From NCBI GenBank assembly GCA_943737045.1, contig CALSFV010000369.1, positions 124,001-188,000 on the forward strand: a stretch of DNA of 64,000 bases. Reading direction: 5' to 3'. The stretch comes from Parapristionchus giblindavisi (lineage: Eukaryota; Nematoda; Chromadorea; Rhabditida; Diplogasteridae). Of this stretch, positions 11,301-31,110 are shown piece by piece. How positions within the stretch are numbered: the first letter of the stretch is position 1; the number at the start of each line of letters is the position of its first letter. The position numbers and the translations under genes were made by a program. The notes under the pieces are model-generated. The model did not search any database, was not told the DNA's origin, and saw nothing but the letters and a program-made list of their open reading frames with translations.

Positions 11301-14261
11301 CCCATCAACATATCGTGAAAAGGATGGATCTCGTTACTTGGTTACTTTTCTTACTCTCTCTCTCCCTTTCACTCTCTCCGATCTCTATCGTCTCCTCCTC
11401 TTGCTAATTGCGCTTTGGTAGCAGTAATACTGCTAATAGGAAAGGCTTTGGGAAAGGTTGTCTACAATAATTTTTGTCCAAAAAAGATGTGTCTGTCTGT
11501 ATGTCTGCTGATCTTTAGTCATTTGATGGCTTGTTCACAGATGTCGGTTCCCACACCCTCAGACCTTTTCTTTCTCGCTTCATTTTACATTAGCGTTAAT
11601 CTGGCGAGACAAAAACAAGGGCCTCGCTAAGTTTTTGTGTCAGCGCATTTGACTATCGTTGATTATTATGCTCACAGATTATTCTTATTCTTGCTTCAAG
11701 TTGATATTCATGGTTGGCTTTCTCTCTAGGTGCATTCATTTATATATATATATACACTCGGGGGCTTCCCCCAATATCGTTTTCTTCCCTCATCTTCCCT
11801 TCTTTGGGCATTAATTCGTTCTCTTTGCCTCCAATATAGGCAAGGTCTCTCGTATTATTTCGTATTCTCTCTTTCTTCGTACGCATCCACTTCCGCGCTC
11901 GTTAATATTCATAGCTGCGACGTACTTGATAATGTAGATGTAGGATGTATCATAAAAACGAAACTTGAACTCTGTTCACAATTGAGTTTCTTTTCGAAGA
12001 CCACAGGCCCCAGTAGTTTCGGTCTCGTAATTCGATTTCCTCCACTCTTCCTGATTTGATTGCCCTCTCCTTCTCTGCGTGCCCTGAATGTTTGTAGTGT
12101 TTCCCTTAATTCGGTTCCGGCTGCAAGACGTTAGAGCATTTTACTCGAGAGTAATTCAGATTACTGGGTGAGTTTTGTAGCTTGCAAGGTTCAGCGATCA
12201 AGCGATTGTACTTGTCAGTTAACGCTACAAATATTTTCAAACATGGTAGAGATTAGTTTAGTTGAAGCCATAGAAACATCAGTTGTCCGCGCGTGTATAC
12301 TGCCCTGGTCGCATTTTGTGCCATACGTGGGCCACTTCCGCCTAAATCTGTATGGCTGAATACATAGACAAACAATAGCTGTTTGCAAAAATACTTCTGC
12401 GAATAGTTGTCCACGTATGTTGTTTGGGCGCTCTCTGTTAAAATTTTTGCTACTATCCCCTGTGCCATTGTTCTCATTTACGCTGAACGAACGATGGAGT
12501 GCGCTCTTGTTTTGGCCGTCGCCTTCGTCTAACAATCGTCTCTGACTGGAGTAGAGTCGTCTCTGACTCATATCTGTGCTCGTTCTCTGGGTATTATTTC
12601 TCCTCTTTCCGCCTTCTGCTACGTTATTGTTCATTAGAGTACGTTAATACGCCCCCTCGTTCTAATCTCAGCAATTGCAATGCATTTATTAATTGTTTTC
12701 GCTGTGGTAGTTCCGTTCCTTTTTTTTTTGTTGCGAGTCACGCTTCTCGATATGCATTACATGTCTGCCAGTGAGAATGACTGAGAAGTTGCCTGGACCG
12801 AATTGAGCACAAAGATCAAAGATCATGATCACTTTCTGTAATCTACTTTCTATATGTCGCCCTTTATGAATATAGACATATACTATCGTAGCGTAATTTC
12901 AGTGTTGTTTGCGCGACCTTTTTTACCAGATTATTTTCCCCAATCCGATTCTGTAATACGGCCTGTAGTATGTTGTGCACCAATATACACCCAAACTCCG
13001 TTACAGTGGGCTCGCCGGACGTGTGGTGCGAAGAATTACATCAGGCCAATAGTGGTGTTGCCTTCGATACGAGAAGAAGATGCGATTCAGGCAGTGGATG
13101 CAATCTGCACTCGGCGCAAGAAATGCCCCGAGTGAGTACGGTAGACACACATACACTCGATACTCCAACCCGTATACAGTATCTCTATTATTGATTGGTG
13201 GATTAGGGCAAATCAATGATTAGATTATGGGTGAACATATCTACACGTATGCGCTTCATTATCTACATTGATTAATCAGCGGAGCGTGGGAGCGAGGTGA
13301 AACTGCGAGAGTTTTAATAAGAAATGATTAAGATATTGCGAGGGACGTAGAAGACTTGCCAATTTTGTAATTGATGAATCCGAGGATTTAAACGATTATC
13401 TCCACGGCAATCGTTTATGAATCATTTAATATCATGCCATTTACCATTTTCAAAATTATGAAAGCACATTTGGGCTTAGCTTTTCCGTTCTCTAAAATCT
13501 GTACGAGTGCTCTGTACTCGGGCACAATCTACCTCTAGTCCAACGAAAATGAATGACTGAGCAACCTCGCCCTACAATATTTTCCTCGTCTGCCGAATCT
13601 TTGAACGCTTGCTTACTGAAAGACGTTGGCACAGGAAGTGGGGGCGGGGCTTGTCCCGATTCATATTTGAGAGACCGATGTTTTGGAGTTTGCTGTGTTC
13701 CATTAGAGAGAGGGAAAAACCTCCCCCCCCCTCCTCCATCAATCCTCAATCTCTCGCATTTTCGCGTGTTTTGACGGGTGCTTCCCGGGACTGTACGGCG
13801 AATCCTCAAAAAACGTATTAGAAATATCCTAGAGCTGGGGATGGGAAGCCAGGAGATTGCTTTTTGCTCGCTCCTCATTTCTTGGTTTGTTTTTATGGCG
13901 TTTGTTTTGTTTGCTCTCTCGGTTTCCTTCCCCCCTTTCGCCTCCCTCTGCCATTTTGCATGCTTTCTGCATCGTGTAAAGATGGCTGAGGTATGTATGA
14001 GCTATCTGGTATGCAAGCTAGAACGAAGGAAAATAAATACACGTCAAATCTCTCTGCTCGGTTTTGTACGCGATGATCCATCGGTGGGTACAGGGATTTC
14101 TTTTCTACAGGGGGCATCCGAATTGTCATTTTTCAAAATATTACCTATACGTTATTTTTGCAGGGAACATTTCACCTTATTTTCGAAAATCCCTAAATTT
14201 ACAGGGGGAGCCCCTGTCAATGCCCATCTTTGCGCCATACGAGATGCTTGGACGAGATTGA

Positions 14262-14512
14262 CACGGCGGTTCATTGGAGGGCTACCCCTACATTTAACTT
14301 TGGCTTGAAGCCTCCCGCACTATGAAAAATAAGCCATCTCAGCAGGTGTCACAACTCGTAAAACTCGATGTTAGCTCTAGTCTGAAGTGTTCGTATGGCG
14401 AGCAGCGCTCATTCATATCGTATCTAACTTTCGCGCCGGGAGGATCCCTCAGTTTGCGATACTCAGTTTGCGATTGCGGGAGCTCCTTAGTTACTATCAT
14501 TGAGCCGCCGTG
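14262..14512. mobile_element. MITE with CACGGCGGYTCA inverted ends and 5-bp target duplication
   Basis: Termini CACGGCGGTTCA and TGAGCCGCCGTG. ATTGA is duplicated on both sides (14257-14261, 14513-14517). It is 251 bp with no coding capacity. A longer relative at 52835-53213 carries an internal tRNA-like segment that is largely deleted here. Confidence 0.85.
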
Positions 14513-15153
14513 ATTGAATACGGCATATAATATTATATATTTTCAAATAACTGTATTTCGTTTGGGCCGCGTAGTCTGACGCTCGTGATTAATATGGGGA
14601 GATATTGTGGATAAGTGTGAGGCTGATCTTGAAAGCTCCCGCTATCCCCACCTGAGCCCTTCGTCGTGTTTCTCTGCTCATAAGTGTTTTGTGCGAACGA
14701 GGAACTCGTGTGGGTGCGACTTCCTGGTTGGATCTCGTCGACATTACATTAATTAAATTTGCAAAGTGCTTTACTTAATGCCGTTCATAAGTGATAAAGC
14801 TCTGTGGGCGGAGTGTCTGCCATTTGGACCGTATCACTTATCAGAGTGATGTGGCTCAATTAGGATTAAGCCTAATAGAGTTCCGCTGACATTATCGCTT
14901 ATCATCGTGATAATGACAGCGACTGTTAGGATTAGTATGAATGCTATTAATGTTAACATTAATAATAATGTATTTATCTCATTAATATTAATGTATTTAC
15001 GATATTACTGTAGGTGGTATGGAAAGGTGGCGCGCACTGTGTGCCTTTGGTAAATTGCGTATTTCTGTTCTTGTATAATAAGAAATGAGTAATTAATTAA
15101 ATATTATTATTAAATATTATTATATTAGTATTAATTAAATTGCAGTGAGCTCG

Positions 15154-22543
<7,390 letters not shown>

Positions 22544-23790
22544 TCTGCATCTAGTTCAATCGTGTCATACTCGTGATTTGGGGCAATCGATTCTCCTCTT
22601 TCGTCTAGTATTATTTGTACACTAAGCCCGGTCTATTCTCATCTGTCGCCTGTGATAACAACTCCACTCTGGTTGAAATGTATTGTATATGGTCAATAAC
22701 CACTCTAGATCTTTCCTAGCTCCTCCCCTTTTCGGTTCCGTCCGCACGTGCACTCTCCTGCTCTTTTATTCGATTCCGTCTAATATGTTTGTATTCTGGC
22801 TCCGTCCCCTTTTTATATTTCTGCTCATCCTACTGTATACAAAAACAATCTCACCATCAACTCGCCATATATCCCTCAATTCATTCATTCATTCCCCGTA
22901 TGGTCACAAAATTAATCCTCATTAAAAAACGCCTGACTTTTGTACAATTATGGTGTCAAACTTATCTTCTGCTAATATCCTAAACTCCGCCCCCGTGATT
23001 GCACTACGTACCTACTGTTGACTTTTTTCCACAATATTTACTCCAGTTTGGGCTCCTCATAATTCATTATCCGCCCATTCATTATCGGTTTCCGGGAACT
23101 TTTTTGCAATCGTATGCACCCGGCTACAGTACTCGAGCTTCTTCTTTCCGTCCCCCTTTAATCATCATAGCCACGCCCACCGAATCATAACTCTGCGACC
23201 CTTGTGCATATCGTATAGACACCTCTATAGAATATATATCAAAGTATTTTTCTCACATGTTGTGCTGTTTTTCTGGCCCTCCAAGCCCCGCCCCCTTTTC
23301 CCCGCCTGAAGTCATTCCTAGCTAACCATGATATATATATAAAGATGCTATCAGAAAGATGTGTTTATAGAGTCTATCATAGCTACGCCTTTATCAGTAA
23401 CAGTAACAAGAAGACTACTAGTGTGCTTTTGTTTGGTCGAATCATGTATAGGGCATTTCCGGTGTGCCAATGGATATTAATCCAGCAATGGAGTATGGTT
23501 TATTGATTGATGTAAGATTTTATTGATTGGTTGCTTGAAAGATTGTAAGACTAATGGACAGTTGTATAAAGAGTTCACGAAAGATGATTACCGGTCTTTT
23601 TGTATGTGTTGTTGTTTCGTGATGTTATTCGTTGATCTGGACGAATTATTGATTACTTGTATTGCCATAGTATCGGTGGAATTCTGCAACATGAAAGATT
23701 TGTGAATTGAGAAAAAACTTCTTGCCTCGGTGGCTACCGTATCCTTAGTGCTTTGTAGTACTATCCATACCGTACACTTTTCCGCTCAGA
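22544..23790. other. 3' flank of PI4KB and 5' flank of POLD3
   Basis: Same-direction genes 1.25 kb apart. No conserved coding sequence seen; AT-rich with short TATATATA runs near 23330. It should hold the PI4KB 3' UTR and the POLD3 promoter, neither of which I can delimit. Confidence 0.5.
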
Positions 23791-26700
23791 ATGGACGAAT
23801 CTACACCGGAGTTGATCACGGAGATGCTGGAGTCGTTGTTGTTCACGCAGGGCCGATTCGTCACCGCGCTCACACTGGCCCGTCATGCAGAGGTCGATGA
23901 GCAGACGGCTGCGAAGTAAGAGATATGAGGGTAGTGGGGGTTACGGTACTGGTTTGAGGTCACGGTAATGATTGGGCTTCTGATTACGGTAATAATTTGC
24001 ATAGCTCTTTTTATAAAATATCTAAGAGCATGATGCGCTACAACGCGAAAACAGTGAGAATTTAAAATAGAAATGGATAATAATAAGCATGCATATGCAT
24101 AATATAAGTGGGGATTAGTGGATAAGTAGATAATGCTGATGCTCGTACACCGACAAATTTCGTCAGATCATATGTTTGATTCATGATATGGATTCAAAAC
24201 AACGAGTGGGAAGGGTTACTGTAATTCAGTTGAACGGGGTTATGTTTGAAAAGTGATGGTTAAAGAATACGTCGACTTCGATTACTATGTTTACTTACGC
24301 ACGAAATACATGTTTAAGCGCCATCACAAAAATAAATTAAATTAAATCGTCGCAGAGTGATGGGTGACTTCTACGCGGACGGTGGCGGAGTGGAGGGCAA
24401 GAAGGAAGGCTTGTACGGTGTCTACGTCCTGAGTGGAGAACGATCGGATTACGGTATGCGGGAACTATTGATTGATTCTTTCATGGAATGTTTGTGCTGT
24501 ACATGGTTATCCGTAACATGCTAGTAGATAGAAAGTTGTTGGTAATTTTGTGTGCGTATGGCAACAATCATGGTGCCTGATACAACTGTGGGATCTGCCA
24601 ACGCGCAAACGTTTGAATTTCATAACAAAATTAGACCATAAATTGTCGGTTTTCCTTTAAATATTCACTATACTTCACAATTTTGAGGCAAAAACTCGAA
24701 ACTCGAAAAACGAGTAGAAACTCGCGTGTGAAGCTTCTGCGATATTCAGAGACCATCACTGGTCTTTAAATTCCTGTTTCCCAATTCTCTTCATCACACA
24801 ATTCAACGAACTCAATCTCCAAAATATCACCAAACTTCCAACTCCCAAGCGCTACGTGGCACGACTGTAAAATGTAAAACCGTAAAATGTTTGTAAAATG
24901 TTATAAAAAATTTCGGAACAGTATATTCAGTGAATGAAAACAATATTGTCGTCATCGATTTCATCAGCAGTTTGGCATGCTACCTCTTTATGCCCCACGT
25001 GTGCGACCAATTCCTGACGGGTTCAATTCCTGCGTTCCACTCACAGAGAAAATTCACAAATAAATCTGATACACCTGCAATGAATTTCTTATTTTTAGTC
25101 ATTTATTTAATCATGATATCTATCTGTAATTGAATTAATTGATTTCTGGAAGATTTTTGTTCAAAATGTCTTGTAGCGAAATCGCTACTCAAATACAATT
25201 AAAATAGAATAAATAATCCAAGTTTGCCTAAACAAATCAGTTCATGATAGTCTCCAAAGAATATACGGTAGAATTCAAGTTTGAATCGCGCGCTATGATG
25301 CGCAGGTTGTAATGGCCCAACTATCCTACGGTACTTTCCCAGCTCCAATTTCTGATTCTCTCCAAGTCAGTCTCATTCAACTCTCCCGTGCTGACTGGCG
25401 GCACGTCGTCGCTCTTCCTACTTTTAATTATTTCATTTATTTTCTCCTATTTATCTTTAATCCGTTATCGCCTATCACTTCCCTGTAAGCCCATCTCTCA
25501 TCTATTTATTGCTCATTCTAATTAAGTTTCTCTTTATCCTCTTATTCTATCTTCACCTATTTCGTCATGCTTATGTAAATCTTTTCACGCCTAAGTTCAA
25601 GTCCAACATTTTCTCATAGTCTCTGTCATATTTCATCACTCCTGGCAATTGCCTATCATTGTCTACTTCCGCTTCATTCTCCACGTTCCCCGCTTGCATT
25701 CACTGTTGTTTTATTCTTTCGTGCTATTACCTATCGCCCTATACTTTCATGGTTTAATTACCCAAGTTTGAGGTAATCGCCAACCGACACGAGCCCCGTC
25801 TCGCCTACATCCCTTCCCCATCCTATCAAACCTTCAAGTAATGATCTAAGGCCAAAGGCCGGCCTATCCAAGTATCCTAATAATTAATAAAGATAATAAA
25901 TATCGATTCATTCCAAGTTATTCTTGTTGTTTATGCAAGGGATACAAGGGTGACAGCACATACTACCCACAAGACTTAAACATAGTGACCAAACGTCATT
26001 ACATGGTGCATACGGTCTAATATTCCAACTATTCCGAGTCCATTAGTTCCTACTTCGCAGACGATATAGGTCCTATTTGCTGACTCCTATTCCGAATCCG
26101 AACTAAACCTACTTCGCAGACGATATAGGTCCAAGTTCCGATTCAACTTCTTTCATCTATAATATCCTGAAATCATCTGAATCCAAATTAGTTCCTACTT
26201 CGCAGACGATATAGGTTCCTATTTCCGATTCACACAGTTATTCATTCACTTCATTCATCATTCCGAGTATCCTATATTCAACAGGAACTCGTCTATCCAT
26301 CTCAAATCTTTCTATTCTATTCATCATTATCATCCAACTAGTATTCAACAAGACCCGCGTGGCAGGCAACAGTCATGAAGAATACTAATCAAAGCACATA
26401 CAAGTCCTATTATGATAAGCTCAAAGCAGCTAGAGTAAACGTAATCGCTCATTTCGATCAACTCAAACAACATCTGATCAACATTGTATCATGTAAATCA
26501 ATGACTAATCATGAAGATCTAGGAGTAGAAGTAGACAAATCTGAAATAGATATTCGAGTAAATCTATCTATACTTCAATCTCAAACCAATTCTCTTGAAT
26601 CCAAACTCAATGCTATATCTGATCCTCAAGTCAAAGCTCAAGAGGATGGTCTATTCTCTATGATTCTAAGAGGATATGACAACAATGGTCTACCTCTTGA

Positions 26701-29700
26701 TCCATCCGATCTATCTATACTTGTTGATAAACAACTAGCAATAGTAAGAATGGCTCTCAAAAACAACTCCGAGACTATCATCCGAAATCTAAAGATAAAG
26801 AGTGTTGCTACATCTATCAAAGAAGAAGATGAATTCCTCGATGCATCCGAGAGTCCATCAGTGACTAAGCCTAGGCATGTACCTCTTCCTACTCTGACTA
26901 TTCCAAAGTTCAATGGATACAATAGAGCCGAGTACAAAACATTCATCAAACTATTCCAATCCCTGATAATGAAGAGAGACAATCTAATCGATACTGAGAA
27001 ACATCTATACCTAGAAGGATTCCTAGAGGGCGATGCTCTCAAGGTCATCAAACCATATCCTAATGATGGTTCGTATCTGAAAGAAGCTCTCGAAGCATTA
27101 AAAGAGGAATACGGTAATGAAGAGGAAACATCATCCCAAGTCTATCAATCTATCCATCGAATAAAGGCTAAGTCCAACTATCCCAATGATCAGATTGATC
27201 TAGCCCGAGAACTACTTGCTCTTGTACAACAACTCCAAGGTGAAGGAGAACAATCACATCTCTCATGCCTATTGATCATCGAGAAATTCGCCCCACAGTA
27301 TAGAAGAAAACTTCATGAGGCAAATCAAAACAAAGATGCTATTGCTACTCTCAAATACCTAATCAAGCATATCCGATCTGAAATCCAACTAGATCTCGCA
27401 TCAGGAACTACGACTGAGTTCAAAGAGATCAAAGATATCAGACCGAATAACTCATTCTACCGTAATCCATCATATCAACCACAGAGAAATATCGATTTCT
27501 CCACTCCTGAATCATCTACAGTACCCCCATTCAATCAAAACAGTAATCAATCATATCCTCAGTTCACTCCTTATAACAATCAATCATTCAATGGCAATCC
27601 AGAACAACAATTCAATCAATATCAATCTCAATTCCAACCTCCTGAAAACAAACCATTCATTCAATATATAAAATGTGTTTATTGTGAAAAACATCCTAAT
27701 CCATCTTCATGTAAAAAAGTTCCAATAATCAAAGACAGAGTTCAAATAGTTGAGAAAAAGAAACTATGTCCACTCTGTCTATCCTCCGATCATATCAAGA
27801 CCTGTGGCATGCAATGCTCAATCTGTCAAGGGCCTCACCATGACTCGATTTGTTTCAAGAACATGCAACGCCCTGAGAGAGCAGGACAGTTTGCAGTTAC
27901 TCAAACATCCAAGCCTAGCCAATCTATCTCCAATGCTCATAGACTACTCACAGTCAGAGCTGCTGTCCTTGATCCAACTCAAGAGTTTCATACAGATCCG
28001 ATCGATCCTAATATGAGTCATAACTCCCAAGAAATCGATATCTTACTCGATACAGGTGCAGAAATGACTCTTATCTCAAAGGACATCGTTGAGAAGATGA
28101 ACCTCGAGAAGATTGGTACCAAGCATCTCTCTCTGTCGTTGGCTACAGGCATCGAGAAGGAAGCGCAGTCCTACGATGTTGTAAAGCTCAAGGTACAATC
28201 AATCAATAATGATTCAATCAATTCACCGAATGTTCATACTATCAAAGCAGTCGTAATAGACAGTTCAGTAACTGGTCCTATCCAAGTTCGTAGACTATCC
28301 AAAGCCGATGTTGGCTATATCAAGAAGCACAAACTCCGACTTGCTGATAGTCCTAATCGAGATGGTTCTATTATACCACAACTACTCTTAGGTGTCGATG
28401 ATACCCTATCAATACTTCATAATCTCTCTACTCATACTCTACCTAGTGGTCTGAAACTACATGATTCAGCATTCGGTCTTGTTATGGGAGGTACTAGCAA
28501 TGAAGTTGTATGTCAAGAACAACAACTGAATATTCATCAATTATCTATTCTATCCAATGATGATGATGATGAAAACTATGTCCGACCTGAAGATGATCCA
28601 GGATTCATTCGTAGAATGGAACAATTCATGCAAATCAATACAATATGGGATGTATCCGATGATGATTCAGACGACGATGAACCAACAGATAATCCCACCT
28701 TGCTTCATATTCGAGCCACAGAGGTAAATGAATCCAAGTCCGATCCATCATTATCCGATACTTCATCTATTCATATTCATCCTAATCATAATACCGATCA
28801 TCTGAGAACAAGTAATGAACTCAAAGATAGAATGGTATATGCCGAGGATCAGACTGAAATGATGAAGGGTCGAGGAGTGCAGTCTGTTTCCACAGCCTCT
28901 CTGAGATTTGATGGTGTAGATGCAAATTCAGTATCACCCATTCACTGATTCATTATTCTCAATTCATCTCCCAAACTTCTCTATTTCCATATTCAATCTC
29001 AATATCTTTCCATCTTCATCTCCCGGGGGGAGGGAGTCTCCGACCCATCAAATGCCTATTATCTATATCCATATCAGATACCGTACCCACAACCACAGTA
29101 ATCATCACATCACTATTCGCTCAGCTACCGTATCCAATCTATTCATCTATCCTATCTTCTAAGGCTACGATTTTTTCATTTCAACTTCTCCTATGAGTTC
29201 ACCTTCTCGAAGGGGGGAGTGTAGCGAAATCGCTACTCAAATACAATTAAAATAGAATAAATAATCCAAGTTTGCCTAAACAAATCAGTTCATGATAGTC
29301 TCCAAAGAATATACGGTAGAATTCAAGTTTGAATCGCGCGCTATGATGCGCAGGTTGTAATGGCCCAACTATCCTACGGTACTTTCCCAGCTCCAATTTC
29401 TGATTCTCTCCAAGTCAGTCTCATTCAACTCTCCCGTGCTGACTGGCGGCACGTCGTCGCTCTTCCTACTTTTAATTATTTCATTTATTTTCTCCTATTT
29501 ATCTTTAATCCGTTATCGCCTATCACTTCCCTGTAAGCCCATCTCTCATCTATTTATTGCTCATTCTAATTAAGTTTCTCTTTATCCTCTTATTCTATCT
29601 TCACCTATTTCGTCATGCTTATGTAAATCTTTTCACGCCTAAGTTCAAGTCCAACATTTTCTCATAGTCTCTGTCATATTTCATCACTCCTGGCAATTGC

Positions 29701-31074
29701 CTATCATTGTCTACTTCCGCTTCATTCTCCACGTTCCCCGCTTGCATTCACTGTTGTTTTATTCTTTCGTGCTATTACCTATCGCCCTATACTTTCATGG
29801 TTTAATTACCCAAGTTTGAGGTAATCGCCAACCGACACGAGCCCCGTCTCGCCTACATCCCTTCCCCATCCTATCAAACCTTCAAGTAATGATCTAAGGC
29901 CAAAGGCCGGCCTATCCAAGTATCCTAATAATTAATAAAGATAATAAATATCGATTCATTCCAAGTTATTCTTGTTGTTTATGCAAGGGATACAAGGGTG
30001 ACAGCACATACTACCCACAAGACTTAAACATAGTGACCAAACGTCATTACATGTCTTTAAAATCAAGAAAATGAGTCGTAAGTAATTTACAATTATTATT
30101 TAAGTGAATTTTATCTAAGCACTGCTACAGTAGATATCTTCATTCTTTGCAGATGGTCGGGATACCAGTTTTTTAAACATTATTTAATTTTACCATTTAA
30201 GAAACCTATATTTGTATATTTCAACAATCTTTAATTTAATTTAAGCCCCAATGCGTCGTGACGCTACCTTACTGGTGCGTGAGGCTGATCTGGAGGAGAA
30301 GAGGGCGTCGTTCTCGAGACTCGACAGCTGTACCCTCTTCAGTCTGCAGACCAAGCCACTCAAGGTCCGCTGATTTTAGTATTTTTTTATTTCATTTTAG
30401 CTTTTTTTAAATATTTTATTCTTAATTATTTTGTGCGTTTTTTTTGAAATTTGGATCAGCTGTATAACTTATAAATGGAGAAAAAACTGTTTGCAAAATG
30501 GAGTGAAAAGCATAAAAACGATCGAATTCTCTTTTTTGTTACGTTTCGGTCAATGATGGTATTGACAGATATGGTGAAGCGAGAATTGGTCTTTGATCTT
30601 TGATCTTTAAGAATCTCAACACTCTGTTCACATCGGATCGATTGGACAACGCGGACTTTCACCTTACGGATCACAAGAGATTCAAAACGGGTATGCGGAT
30701 ATATAAATATTTATTTTTCCTTAAAGGCACACCAAAGGCTAATTCCGCTCTGGCAATGCTCTCTTGCTTTCTTTGTTTATGCGAGAGGTTTGCAAGAGCG
30801 GAGAATAAAACCACCTCGGGATGTCTCTTTCCCTTTTCTGATTTCGTGAAGTGTGCCTAGATATGTCTGTTGATTATATTCTACGATGGGCTTCAGTTAT
30901 CTTTGTAATCATGGGCAAAACAAAAATAAATAAAATGGAAACATTATTGCAATTCAATCAATAAACACTTAATTACTTATGTTTTTTTTATTGCTCATTG
31001 CAGCTTACACGGACATTGAGGAGGGTCGGGAGATGTGGAAGAATGCCATTATGGTGAACTTAATATTATTATTC

Positions 31075-31110
<36 letters not shown>

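Larger units (their letters stand above)
8111..15153. other. Seven-kilobase interval without a supportable gene
   Basis: I find no conserved protein and no exon series. Contents: a small foldback (8272-8382), imperfect repeats of CCGATTTTGGCACC/AACCCACCCGA (8905-9045) and of gcgcatagccttgcc (9108-9190), a GTG/CTGCACTCGCATTGT repeat (9670-9735), and a MITE (14262-14512). One interval, 13007-13131, is bounded by TTACAG and GTGAGTA and open in two frames; it could be an exon, but I recognise neither reading. The missing 5' exons of the downstream PI4-kinase could lie here undetected. Confidence 0.5.
25172..30051 (+). mobile_element. Non-autonomous BEL/Pao-type LTR retrotransposon in POLD3 intron 2
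   Basis: LTRs 25172-26003 and 29220-30051 are both 832 bp and look identical by eye. TGTCT is duplicated on both sides (25167-25171, 30052-30056), the 5 bp expected of BEL/Pao. TGGTGCATACGG directly follows the 5' LTR as primer-binding site, and a purine tract (GAAGGGGGGAG) abuts the 3' LTR. Same orientation as the host gene. Intact LTRs and ORF indicate a recent insertion. Confidence 0.92.

Noticed and set aside
13007..13131. Possible exon with TTACAG and GTGAGTA borders
   Set aside because: Open in two frames, neither recognisable, and its end phase could not be tied to the PI4KB exon at 15146. Noted only as a candidate.
13778..14308. 176-codon frame, + strand
   Set aside because: Its end lies in a MITE, it has no recognisable domain, and no splice structure supports it.
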